Shown here: piece after piece, positions 12,477 to 20,368 of the stretch
Numbering within the stretch: the stretch's first letter is position 1
Layout of the letters: each line of letters begins with the position of its first letter
Source of the DNA: Phormidium tanganyikae FI6-MK23
GTDB lineage: Bacteria > Cyanobacteriota > Cyanobacteriia > Leptolyngbyales > Leptolyngbyaceae
NCBI GenBank assembly: GCA_019359175.1
Contig: JAHHHU010000013.1
Location: 95,831-159,830 of the forward strand
Direction: 5' to 3'
DNA: 64,000 nt
Notes under the pieces: model-generated
Seen by the model: the letters and a program-made list of their open reading frames with translations, nothing else
The model's database searches: none
Told to the model about the DNA's origin: nothing
Position numbers and translations under genes: made by a program

Positions 12477-12511
12477 AAGCCTCCAGTTCACAAACTGGAG
12501 GCTTTTCTTTT
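12477..12511 (+). terminator. Intrinsic terminator of the rRNA operon
   Basis: A perfect 12-bp stem (AAGCCTCCAGTT and AACTGGAGGCTT) with a CACA loop is followed by TTCTTTT. It lies 100 bp after 23S, and no 5S rRNA sequence is found between the two. Confidence 0.9.
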
Positions 12512-12548
12512 AGGTTGCCATTCAGTGAATCGCAATTCAGTTTTCCAC

Positions 12549-12932
12549 CTAATCTGGAAGATTAGTTTCAGAATTGTTTGGTAGTTCAAGAGAATCGGCA
12601 TCAGGCAAGTTCTGAACTCGATCGCTAGGGACATCAAGGTTGTTTTGAAAATTGACAAAGCCCTTATCTGAGGATTGTTCACCTGTAGAAGAGTCTCTTA
12701 CATCAGAACCTCCAGCAGCTCGAGCATCGCCTGCATCAGTCGCTCCTGGAAAATTGGTTGCGATAGGAGCAGAGATTGGTTCTCCTTCTGGATGAACCTC
12801 TCCCGCCGCTGTTTGAGCATCCAGCATAGCGCTGCCCGCAACATTCGCGGGTACCTGAGGTTGGGCTTGCTGAGATGCAACAACTGATTGATCTGGATTA
12901 GTAGCTGGATCTGACAGTGATGGATCGCTCAT
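12549..12932 (-). CDS. Acidic, disordered hypothetical protein
   Basis: This 127-residue protein is rich in Asp, Pro, Ala, Ser and Asn (MSDPSLSDPATNPDQSVVAS, ending NLPNNSETNLPD-like). It has no Trp, few hydrophobic residues, and no signal peptide or membrane segment, so it is probably intrinsically disordered. No clear Shine-Dalgarno is seen before the ATG. A similar acidic protein is encoded 98 bp upstream on the same strand, which suggests a related pair. The function is unknown. Confidence 0.6.
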   Translation of the reverse strand: MSDPSLSDPATNPDQSVVASQQAQPQVPANVAGSAMLDAQTAAGEVHPEGEPISAPIATNFPGATDAGDARAAGGSDVRDSSTGEQSSDKGFVNFQNNLDVPSDRVQNLPDADSLELPNNSETNLPD

Positions 12933-13030
12933 GGTTTTTATTCTTGATATGAAGTTGATGTTTGTAGTTGCCGAATAGAATTTGCAGCTAGACAGACAAA
13001 GTGCACTTTGTACCTAAAGCGAGTAAAGCC

Positions 13031-13234
13031 CTACTCGCTTGCCGGAGAGGAGACGCTCTCAGAACTCTGCTGCTCGGTTGAGTCGGCAGAAGTTGTCGCA
13101 ACTCCTGCATCATTCACATCAGGGTTAGATGCTTGAATGTCCTCGTCACCGGGGGAAGCACTTAACTCGTCTTCAGGAAGTTGTTCAACTCCAAGTGACT
13201 CATCATCAGGTTGATTGGGCTGTGCGTGTGTCAT
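13031..13234 (-). CDS. Small acidic disordered protein
   Basis: The 67-residue protein starts MTHAQPNQPDDESLGVEQLP. It is very rich in Asp, Glu, Ser and Pro, with almost no aromatic residues. The ATG at 13234 is preferred over one at 13261 because a GGAG site lies just upstream. It resembles the 12549-12932 product in composition but has no clear sequence repeat with it. It sits between that gene and an esterase on the same strand, so the three may be cotranscribed. The function is unknown. Confidence 0.6.
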   Translation of the reverse strand: MTHAQPNQPDDESLGVEQLPEDELSASPGDEDIQASNPDVNDAGVATTSADSTEQQSSESVSSPASE

Positions 13235-13291
13235 TGTTCTACTCCAAAATTCTATTAACAAGAAAAGTGCAACGTTGAGATCGCTTTGCCT

Positions 13292-13981
13292 TCAGGTTGT
13301 CACCCAATGCATTCCTTCACGAGCGATCTCAACGGGAACAGTATGAGAACCATCAAATTCTCGATAAAGTACGTCATAGCCTGTTTGTTGTAGTCGTGGA
13401 ACGATGCGACGACTGCATTGATCAATTGGTAATACCGTATCGCGCTTGCCGTGGGAAATAAAGCACCGAGGTTGACCGACTCGATTGGCAGGTGCGGTGA
13501 ATCCGGGTGAAAAAGCCAGCAGGTGAGTGAATAAATCACCATTCATCATGCCAACTGAAAGGGCGTAGGAAGCTCCATCTGAAAAGCCTGCGATCGCGAT
13601 GTGATTCGGATGAATTGCATAACGAGCGAAGGTTTGTTCTAATGCTTGATCAATACAGGCAATATCGGGACCGTAGTCACTCACAATCATGTCCCAAGTT
13701 TGCCAGTGTGAGTTTACAGCTAGAACGATCGTTGTAAAGGTATCTGCCCATTCCTGAATGATGCTTAACCCATCTTTCGCATTGCCTCCTGCGCCGTGTA
13801 GCATGAGAACCAGAGGAGCAGGCTGATCGGCTCGATAAGTAGTTGGCACGTAGATCAACCCGTTACGCTCACCCTCCAAGCTGAGGGAGTACAGTCCAGG
13901 CGCTCCAGCCTCTGTTGGTTGCATCGGACGAGCGTGTAATCGTCCTGTTGCAGATGACCTTATTCGTTTCAGAGTTGGCAT
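13292..13981 (-). CDS. Alpha/beta-hydrolase, feruloyl esterase/PHB-depolymerase-like
   Basis: The 229-residue protein has the alpha/beta-hydrolase oxyanion region PLVLMLHGAGGNAKD, the nucleophile elbow GFSDGAS (Ser in GxSxG), an Asp in HGKRDTVLP and a His in DGSHTVP. The catalytic triad is complete and in order. The layout matches cytosolic LpqC/poly(3-hydroxybutyrate)-depolymerase-like esterases. There is no signal peptide. The first 25 residues are basic and Ser/Thr-rich. The physiological ester is unknown. Confidence 0.88.
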   Translation of the reverse strand: MPTLKRIRSSATGRLHARPMQPTEAGAPGLYSLSLEGERNGLIYVPTTYRADQPAPLVLMLHGAGGNAKDGLSIIQEWADTFTTIVLAVNSHWQTWDMIVSDYGPDIACIDQALEQTFARYAIHPNHIAIAGFSDGASYALSVGMMNGDLFTHLLAFSPGFTAPANRVGQPRCFISHGKRDTVLPIDQCSRRIVPRLQQTGYDVLYREFDGSHTVPVEIAREGMHWVTT

Positions 13982-14781
13982 TATTAAGTAAGTCCTTTTT
14001 TACACAACTGAGCATCGAAAAAACTACGACCACCAAAACAACCCCAAATTAAAGAACAGAAGTCCTTATCCAAGAGAACTGAAATAAACTCACTTTTTTA
14101 AAGCTGCAATTTTGATGCTCCTAATAGTTGAATTCAATCATTAAAGAGATACATTCAAGCTAGAGCATTAGATGGTTGAGTACATGACTCTTTAGTAAGA
14201 TTCAAATGAATGCGACAATTAACACTTCAAGCGATAAGAATTACATTGCCAGATGATAAAGAAATAACTGCGATGTAGAAGAAATAGCGCATTCTTTTGG
14301 GCTAGACAAGGGAAAATACTTGAGCCTACTATTTACTTCTGAATATGAAAACCCGTACTCAAAACATCAGGTTTCACGCTGTATTCCTAAACGCGAACTT
14401 GTTAGATTTAAAGGGCGTTGTTCACTTAGTCGCTGTTCACTTACTAGGTCAAAAACTGCTCACTTTTTGCTGAATTTCGGATGACTTTCGCAGCCGCAGT
14501 ATTCTAAGAATTTAATCCAGAACAATTTGAAGTTGTAAAGTGCATCCGATTTGAAATGGCATCCGTACTAGATCTGTTCAAGTTAACTGAATGACCATAA
14601 AACTAATGATTTACCACCAGAATTCACCTCACTCGATGGTGAAACGGGGCACACCCCTGCGTTCACTTTGTCAAGTGCAGCAAAATTCAATAACTTTTTT
14701 CCCAGATAAATGTTTTCGGTGAGCATTGATGTCAAAGTAAGGATTGGAAAACGAATAAGCTTCTCAAGCCTGATCCGCATC
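13982..14781. other. Intergenic stretch, about 800 bp, no gene supported
   Basis: AT-rich DNA lies between the divergent esterase and sigma-factor genes. A 66-codon minus-strand frame at 14583-14783 overlaps the sigma start and is not convincing. Some of this must hold the promoters of both neighbours. I see no clear repeat or RNA. Confidence 0.5.
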
Positions 14782-15369
14782 ATGTCTGAACAGCCTAGCG
14801 ACCTAGAAAAACTTCCCCCTAGTCAGACAGATGCAGAGCTATATCGAGCATTACGAGCAGGTCAGACAGAGGGTCTTGGCGTTCTTTACGATCGTCATTC
14901 TGGATTAGTCTACGGTATAGCCCTTAAAACGTTAGGCAGTCCGCAGGAAGCTGAAGACCTCACCCAAGACATTTTTCTCAATCTCGCGAGATCGACTGCC
15001 TTCGATCCGCGTCGAGGTTCTCTCAGAACATTTCTGGCAATTTTGACTCGATCGCGCTCCATTGATCGGGTACGATCGCGCAGTACAGCCCGCTCTTTCC
15101 TGGAACGATTTCGCTCTAACAACAACCCTGAACCTACCTCCCAATCTCCCTTTGAGCAGGTGTTTCAAAACGAACAATCTCAGGAAGTTCAAACCGCCCT
15201 CGCTCAATTACCAGAGAGTGAACAGCAAATTCTCCGTATGGCTTATTACGAGGGTCTCAGTCAATCAGAAATTTCCGAACGATTAAATATTCCGCTCGGT
15301 ACCGTGAAAACGAAAACGCGGCGGAGTCTGCTCAAGTTGCGTCAAACCCTTACCGATTACCTGGAATAA
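14782..15369 (+). CDS. ECF-type RNA polymerase sigma factor
   Basis: This is a 195-residue group IV sigma factor. Region 2 runs from about residue 15 to 95 and contains YDRHSGLVYGIALKTLGS, the EAEDLTQDIFLNL core-binding segment and the RSRSIDRVRSR -10 recognition helix. Region 4 ends the protein with PESEQQILRMAYYEGLSQSE and IPLGTVKTKTRRSL, the -35-binding helix-turn-helix. The ATG at 14782 was chosen because an upstream start at 14710 adds 24 residues unlike the family. It is 7 bp upstream of a putative anti-sigma gene, the usual pairing. Confidence 0.93.
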   Translation: MSEQPSDLEKLPPSQTDAELYRALRAGQTEGLGVLYDRHSGLVYGIALKTLGSPQEAEDLTQDIFLNLARSTAFDPRRGSLRTFLAILTRSRSIDRVRSRSTARSFLERFRSNNNPEPTSQSPFEQVFQNEQSQEVQTALAQLPESEQQILRMAYYEGLSQSEISERLNIPLGTVKTKTRRSLLKLRQTLTDYLE

Positions 15370-15376
15370 TTCACTT

Positions 15377-16123
15377 ATGACTTGGTCGATGGCTTCAGAA
15401 CACTTACAATTCCTGATCGCAGGGTATGTCTTAGGGAATCTCGACCCGGATGAGGCAGCGGAATTTGAGCAGCTTTTGATCGATCAGCCCGCGATCGCAA
15501 CGGAAGTTGATCGGATGCAGAAAGCCCTAGAACTGTCCTCCGCATCACCCGAAATTCCTCCACCAGCCCATCTTCGCTCAGCGATTTTAGCTGCTCAGAC
15601 TCCGCACACTGCTTCAGCACCGAGAAGCAGTGTGCGTCGTTCATTTGGCTGGAATCGAGCGATGAATGTCGCGGCAGCAGTTGCGATCGTAGCCTTGGGA
15701 ATCAATAACTATCGATTGCGGCAAGCACTACAGGTTTCCCAAACTGAGACTCGACGATTGGCAACGCTCGTTTACGCGCTCCAGGCGACTCAATCGGGAA
15801 ACGCGGCTTCTGCGACCGTCGAAATCGATCCGAATCGCTTAGAAGCGGTTCTGACGGTTCAGAATTTGCCGCCATTACCCCCTGGGAAAGTCTATGCGTT
15901 ATGGACAGTCGTGAAGCAGTATGCCCCGGTCACCAGGGATACCAAGAATGCAATTCTGACAGAGGTATTTAACGTCGATGCTCAGGGCACGATTACGCAA
16001 TCGATCGCAGTGCCGAGCGTGTATCGTTCTGCGAATTTGGTGTCTAACGTGGCGGTGACGATCGAAGATGCAGCAGCGCCACAGAACCATCAAGGAAAGC
16101 CCGTGATGCTTGCGAATTTGTAA
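15377..16123 (+). CDS. Membrane anti-sigma factor, RskA-like
   Basis: The 248-residue protein has an N-terminal anti-sigma domain (EHLQFLIAGYVLGNLDPDEA, then EFEQLLIDQPAIATEVDRMQ). One membrane segment lies at about residues 95-112 (NVAAAVAIVALGINNYRL). The RskA-type extracytoplasmic domain contains LPPLPPGKVYALWTVV. It lacks the HxxxCxxC zinc motif of ZAS proteins. It lies 7 bp downstream of the ECF sigma gene, so it should bind and restrain that factor at the membrane until a signal releases it. Confidence 0.88.
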   Translation: MTWSMASEHLQFLIAGYVLGNLDPDEAAEFEQLLIDQPAIATEVDRMQKALELSSASPEIPPPAHLRSAILAAQTPHTASAPRSSVRRSFGWNRAMNVAAAVAIVALGINNYRLRQALQVSQTETRRLATLVYALQATQSGNAASATVEIDPNRLEAVLTVQNLPPLPPGKVYALWTVVKQYAPVTRDTKNAILTEVFNVDAQGTITQSIAVPSVYRSANLVSNVAVTIEDAAAPQNHQGKPVMLANL

Positions 16124-16172
16124 GAGCGAGCCTACGGCTTTGTCGTACAGAACACGAACATTAGATGTTGAG

Positions 16173-16331
16173 TCAAGCGTAATCTGTTCCATCGGGCATC
16201 ACTGAACCTTTCAAGAACGCATCACTCAAATCAGCATCGGTCAGATCGGCTTCAAACAGAAAAGCATTAGAGCTGTTGGGGAATAACTTAGGCTCAAAGT
16301 AGAATTTGACTATTTCTGCGTCCTGTAACCA
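16173..16331 (-). pseudogene. Pentapeptide-repeat gene fragment
   Basis: About 52 residues of open frame end at a TGA at 16173. They contain FLFEADLTDADLSDAFLKGS, which are three pentapeptides, plus a short unique tail. There is no start codon or N-terminal part. The frame abuts the end of a transposase remnant directly upstream, so the gene was probably cut by that insertion. Confidence 0.6.
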
Positions 16332-16334
16332 CAA

Positions 16335-16541
16335 TCAAGCTGCTATCAAGTAGAAGTTCCATAATCCGGCAGCAGTCAGCATCAAATGATCATCAAAGTC
16401 CTTCGGTTGCGATAAATCGCACTCACTGCCCCATCGCGTTTGATGCCTGCAAAGGCATTTTCACAGCGAACGCGCGATTGGCTTAGGGCACGATTTTCCT
16501 GCTTTTGTAACTCACTCAACTCCCCGCCTTTTGGCTTCTTG
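16335..16541 (-). pseudogene. IS5-family transposase C-terminal fragment
   Basis: Two frames joined by a frameshift read KRRGGELSELQKQENRALSQ, then SRVRCENAFAGIKRDGAVSA and IYRNR, and in the second frame DFDDHLMLTAAGLWNFYLIA. This is the C-terminal end of an IS5-group DDE transposase. Only about 65 residues remain, with no terminal repeats identified. Its upstream end is fused to the response-regulator gene, which it truncates. Confidence 0.75.
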
Positions 16542-17129
16542 TGCAGCGACGACATTACTGGCTGAGTCTGAGTTAGCCGTCCAAAGCTGATTACGAATCT
16601 GCTCGGTGCTGACGATTTGATTAGCGTGTTTCATCAAATACTCTAGCAGTTGAAATTCCTTTGCGGTGAGGATTGCTTTCGTGTCTGAATCTTGAAGTAC
16701 GAGGCAAGATGAACCATAGTCAAGCATGAGAGAGCCAATTTGAAAGTTTTGCGGTTGAAACTGGGGCGATCGACGTTGCAGCGCTCTCAGTCGAGCAAGT
16801 AGCTCTGCCATGCCAAAGGGTTTCACTAGATAGTCATCGGCTCCGGCATCAAGTCCGGTAACGCGATCGTTAATGCTATCTCGCGCGGTTAACATCAGCA
16901 CTGGAAGCGGATTCTGTCTGGTGCGGAGGCGTTTGCATAGCTCAATGCCTGTTAGTCCCGGCAGCATCCAATCGATCACTGCCATTGTGTACTGCGTATG
17001 AGATTGCGTCAGATAATTCCAGGCTTCAGTCCCGTCTTGTGTCCAATCGACAATATAGCGATTGCGGGTCAAGGTTTTCTCGATCGCTGCGCCTAAATCT
17101 GGTTCATCTTCCACCAGCAGAACCCGCAT
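16512..17129 (-). CDS. OmpR-family response regulator, C-terminally truncated
   Basis: The receiver domain (residues 1-115) starts MRVLLVEDEPDLG and has the phospho-acceptor Asp in VIDWMLPG, Thr in MLTARDS and Lys in DYLVKPFG. The winged-helix domain begins near residue 130 (ILTAKEFQLLEYLMKHANQI) but breaks after SDSASNVVAA. The remaining residues QEAKRRGVE derive from a transposase fragment. The recognition-helix end and wing (about 30 residues) are missing, so DNA binding is probably lost. The ATG at 17129 has AGGAG upstream. No cognate histidine kinase is nearby. Neighbouring DUF305 and YtkA-like sequences suggest it once served a copper or metal locus. Confidence 0.85.
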   Translation of the reverse strand: MRVLLVEDEPDLGAAIEKTLTRNRYIVDWTQDGTEAWNYLTQSHTQYTMAVIDWMLPGLTGIELCKRLRTRQNPLPVLMLTARDSINDRVTGLDAGADDYLVKPFGMAELLARLRALQRRSPQFQPQNFQIGSLMLDYGSSCLVLQDSDTKAILTAKEFQLLEYLMKHANQIVSTEQIRNQLWTANSDSASNVVAAQEAKRRGVE

Positions 17130-17225
17130 GGTTAGCTCCTTTTGCTTATAAGTCTGAATCCGTGCCGTCTCCAGAGGAATCTTTTGATTGTAGATACGGA
17201 ACCACGATGAAATTAGCAATTGAGT

Positions 17226-17489
17226 CTACTGCTTAAAGGTATACCGAGCGTTCACTTTCTCGCTACCCATTTCAGTCTGAACTGCCACCTTATACTCTCC
17301 TGCCGCAGTCGTTGGCAATTTGGCAATAATACTTGCCAGCGGCATCATAAGCCATATTTACCGATTTTTGGCTGCCATCGGGAAGCTGTACTTGTGCCGT
17401 TACTTTTGCATTTGGGATTGTCTCATGGTTATCTCCCTTCTGCAAAAACAACTCCAAGTGAGTGAACTCAAATTTAGTCGCAGATCAAA
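17226..17489 (-). pseudogene. YtkA/FixH-like periplasmic protein, frameshifted fragment
   Basis: One frame reads FEFTHLELFLQKGDNHETIP, then NAKVTAQVQLPDGSQKSVNM and AYDAAG. After a frameshift near 17330 another reads IIAKLPTTAAGEYKVAVQTE and MGSEKVNARYTFKQ, ending at 17226. Together they resemble YtkA-like beta-sandwich domains found in copper and redox loci. The N-terminal signal region is missing and a TGA lies just upstream. The copy is not functional unless the frameshift is a sequencing error. Confidence 0.65.
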
Positions 17490-17567
17490 ACAAGTTGATA
17501 GTATTGCTATTCAGTGCCCTTCTGGAATCAGATTTGGAATAAATCCAATTTGTCGTTAACTAAAATA

Positions 17568-17615
17568 GCAACTACAAGGTTCTACCAGACCAAACTGACA
17601 GAACCTTGTAGTTGC
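17568..17615 (-). terminator. 16-bp perfect dyad, probable terminator
   Basis: GCAACTACAAGGTTCT and its exact complement flank a 16-nt loop. On the minus strand TATTTTAG follows the stem, and the structure lies 63 bp past the DUF305 stop. The long loop is unusual, so a mobile-element remnant is an alternative. Confidence 0.5.
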
Positions 17616-17678
17616 CATAATGGTAAGCTAAATTACCTGTTCAGTATGCCAACGAATGTGAAATGGGCATGAAACGAT

Positions 17679-18413
17679 TTATTGGTTGTACCACGCTTTG
17701 CGCCACTGTTTCATCTGATCGATCTCTGCTTGCTGTGAGGATACGATCGCTTTTGAGAGCTTTTGAATCTCAGGACGCTTCGATTTTTGTAGGGCATCGT
17801 TTGCCATGACGATCGCGCTTTCGTGGTGCGGAATCATCGCATTGATAAACCGCAAATCGAACTGATCATCGGCTGCCCCCAAATCCACGTTCATCATCAT
17901 GCCGTTCATCTGATCCTGCGTCATGGGCATCATACTTTTTGTGCCACTGTTCCACGCCATCGGAGTCGCGGCGGCACTCGCATACCAAGTTTTGCGCCAT
18001 TGCTGCATTTGGCCAATTTCTTTGTCTTGGTCAGCAATAATCGACTGCGCTAATTTTTTGATCTCTGATCGCTTCGATTTTTGCAGCGCTTCTTGCGCCA
18101 TTTTTACGGCTCCTTGATGATGTGGAACCATTGCATCAACGAACCGCAGATCGAACTGCTCGTCAGCGGAACCGAGATCCATGTTGCCGTGGTTCATCTT
18201 GCCGTGGTTCATCTTGCCGTGGTTCATCTTGCCGTGATCCATCGTGCTGTGATCCATTCCCGGCATTCCTGCCATTGGGGAACTTGAAGCAGCAGGACTT
18301 TGATTCGAGCTTGAGGTTTGAGCAGAGTTCGAGCAAGCGGTGAGTCCACTGATTGCGATCGCGCTTGTGATCGAGAGTCCAAGCAGCGCTTTTTTGAAAA
18401 TTGAGCAACTCAT
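17679..18413 (-). CDS. Lipoprotein with two DUF305 domains and a His/Met-rich linker
   Basis: The 244-residue protein has a lipoprotein signal (GLSITSAIAISGLTAC, Cys near 27), so it is periplasmic or membrane-anchored. A Ser-rich stretch and a metal-binding-like segment follow, with four tandem MNHGK-type pentapeptides (about residues 57-77). Two DUF305 domains follow (about 82-145 and 175-243). Each carries FDLRF(V/I)(D/N)AM(V/I)PHH with a paired HH and ends QWRKxWY. DUF305 proteins have a ferritin-like helical fold and occur in copper loci; the His/Met content supports metal binding. The MNHGK codons form a 15-bp tandem repeat in DNA. Confidence 0.92.
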   Translation of the reverse strand: MSCSIFKKALLGLSITSAIAISGLTACSNSAQTSSSNQSPAASSSPMAGMPGMDHSTMDHGKMNHGKMNHGKMNHGNMDLGSADEQFDLRFVDAMVPHHQGAVKMAQEALQKSKRSEIKKLAQSIIADQDKEIGQMQQWRKTWYASAAATPMAWNSGTKSMMPMTQDQMNGMMMNVDLGAADDQFDLRFINAMIPHHESAIVMANDALQKSKRPEIQKLSKAIVSSQQAEIDQMKQWRKAWYNQ

Positions 18414-18996
18414 ATTTGCTTAACCTGAAGTTTATTACTATCTCTACATTTTGAACAATCCAGCTAGGTGGAGAGTCAATGGTAGAAGCACTTTTTGACC
18501 CATTTTTTCACTTTGATGCAGTACGAACTGTCTCTTTAGCTAGGAAATCACACAGAAATGAAATCGGGATGAAAAACTGCTGCAACCCGTGTTAAAGCTT
18601 CAACAATCTCTATCAGAGAGAAATTGCTTGCCTAATCTCTATCCAAATTGCGTTGACATTGACGTGCCAATGTAAAACGGACCAAACTAGATAGAACTGC
18701 CAGCGCATCCGTATCGCTACCACAGATCTATGAAATTGGCACAAAATCTAAGTGTGAAAAACTGAAACTTTTTTTTTCACGTTCTTGGAGTGTAGTTGTA
18801 GTGAAGATTGCACCAATCACTAGAGTATTCACTGACTTTTCTATTACAAAGTTTCCAGGACTCAGTGAATTCTCTGAGACAGCGCGATTTCTTCTTTAAG
18901 CACGATGCAGCTTTAACGGCAGAATCGCTTTCAACAAGAAATTTGATGCTTTTAGGCTCAAGCGCCCTCCTGGTCTACAGAAGCTGTCGAGTGAAT
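18414..18996. other. Intergenic stretch before the glycosyltransferase
   Basis: A frame-open extension from a TTG at 18808 exists, but it does not resemble glycosyltransferase sequence. Nothing else coding is seen. Promoters for the two divergent neighbours should lie here. Confidence 0.5.
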
Positions 18997-19932
18997 ATGA
19001 ACAGAACTCCCCGCGTCGTCATTGGATTACCGGTATACAACGGTCAGAATTATTTAAGAGAAGCGATCGAGTCGGTATTGGCTCAGACGTTTACGGATTT
19101 TCAGCTTGTAATTAGCGACAACGCTTCGACAGATGCAACCGAGGCGATTGGACGAGAATACGCAGTACGAGATCATCGAGTCATCTACTATCGACATTCA
19201 GAGAATATTGGTTGCGCTCCCAATTTTAATTTCGTCTTTGAGCAGTACGGCAAGAATGCGCCTTATTTCAAGTGGCAGGCACACGATGATTTGATCGCGC
19301 CTGAGTTTTTAGAGCGCTGTGTTGCTCTACTAGATGCGGAACCAAATTTGGTGATTGCGAATTGTCGATCGCTTGCCATCAATGAGCAAGGAACGCAAAT
19401 TGGCACATTTGATCATGAGATTCGATTGAGTGACAAGTCTGCGTCTGATCGATTTTGGCGATCTCTGTGGGCGGGATACTTTACCGAGCATTTTGGATTA
19501 CAGCGATCGAGCGCAATGCAACAAACGCAGCTATTTGGCAGCTTTACCGGATCAGATCGAAACTATGCGGTGACGATGATTCTGCAAGGCAACGTCGGCT
19601 ATGTCGAAGAGTATTTATTTTCGCGCCGTGACCATCCAGATTGCTACTGTCGCATCAAGAACGCGTCGGATCGATTGACATTTTTTGATCCCAAAGTGCG
19701 ACGAGAACTGTGGCGATTCATGGGAATGGTGAAAATGCAAGCCTATCTGACTGCAATTGTGCGATCGTCATTGTCTACGAGCGAAAAGATTCGCTGCTTA
19801 CGAATGCTGATGGAATGGACGCTGCGCCGTGGCATTGAGAGCGTGACGGGAGCGGGTGAGCAATTCGGAGAACAATTCAGACGTGAATTCGCTGCGAATC
19901 GTGAGTGGTTGGACAGAATGCAGCAGGCGTAA
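18997..19932 (+). CDS. Family 2 glycosyltransferase
   Basis: The 311-residue GT-A protein starts MNRTPRVVIGLPVYNG, the classic first strand and nucleotide-binding loop. It also has ESVLAQTFTDFQLVISDNAS and the metal-binding acidic motif in WQAHDDLIAPEFL. The C-terminal part (after about residue 200) is helical and less conserved. The ATG at 18997 is chosen because the upstream extension lacks homology; a GTG two codons earlier is possible. It probably transfers a sugar to a surface glycan or lipid carrier in the cytoplasm. A sugar epimerase gene lies downstream on the same strand, 436 bp away. Confidence 0.9.
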   Translation: MNRTPRVVIGLPVYNGQNYLREAIESVLAQTFTDFQLVISDNASTDATEAIGREYAVRDHRVIYYRHSENIGCAPNFNFVFEQYGKNAPYFKWQAHDDLIAPEFLERCVALLDAEPNLVIANCRSLAINEQGTQIGTFDHEIRLSDKSASDRFWRSLWAGYFTEHFGLQRSSAMQQTQLFGSFTGSDRNYAVTMILQGNVGYVEEYLFSRRDHPDCYCRIKNASDRLTFFDPKVRRELWRFMGMVKMQAYLTAIVRSSLSTSEKIRCLRMLMEWTLRRGIESVTGAGEQFGEQFRREFAANREWLDRMQQA

Positions 19933-20368
19933 AGATGCCTGGGCAGTCTCGCTAGCACACCTTCGCTCGTGGTTCAACCTTCTGATGGCAGGGGTTTAAT
20001 CGCTTTTTTTGGCAGCATTTAACTTGTGTGAAGAAATCACTTCTAATTGCGCTTTGACTTGGAAGCGCGATTGGAAGCGCGATCGTAACTTCTGATGGTG
20101 CTGCTAGCGACTGACGGAGAAAATTTACTTCTTGAGATTTGAACGCTTGAGAATTTGCTTTATCAAGGCTTCTGTTTGCACAATGCAGTCTTCCGGCAGA
20201 GGCAGATTTACTTAAATTTCATTCTAATTTCATTTCCCCCCTTTATGCTGAAAGTAAAGCCCCGCACTGAGAGATACCTCCTTCGCTCTGGAACAGAAGC
20301 ATCGCTTCTTTCAGTTCGCCGCTTTATTCACTAGCACTTAAAAATACGGTCTCCTCTAAGTCTCTCGT
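19933..20368. other. Intergenic stretch, no gene supported
   Basis: This 436-bp stretch has short imperfect repeats of GGAAGCGCGATTGGAAGCGCG type near 20070. It has no ORF with a ribosome-binding site and no tRNA. Confidence 0.5.

Noticed and set aside
14583..14783. Minus-strand 66-codon frame before the sigma gene
   Set aside because: It overlaps the sigma start region antisense and has no ribosome-binding site.
18808..18996. N-terminal extension of the glycosyltransferase from a TTG
   Set aside because: The 63 extra residues do not resemble the family, whose first strand starts just after the ATG at 18997.
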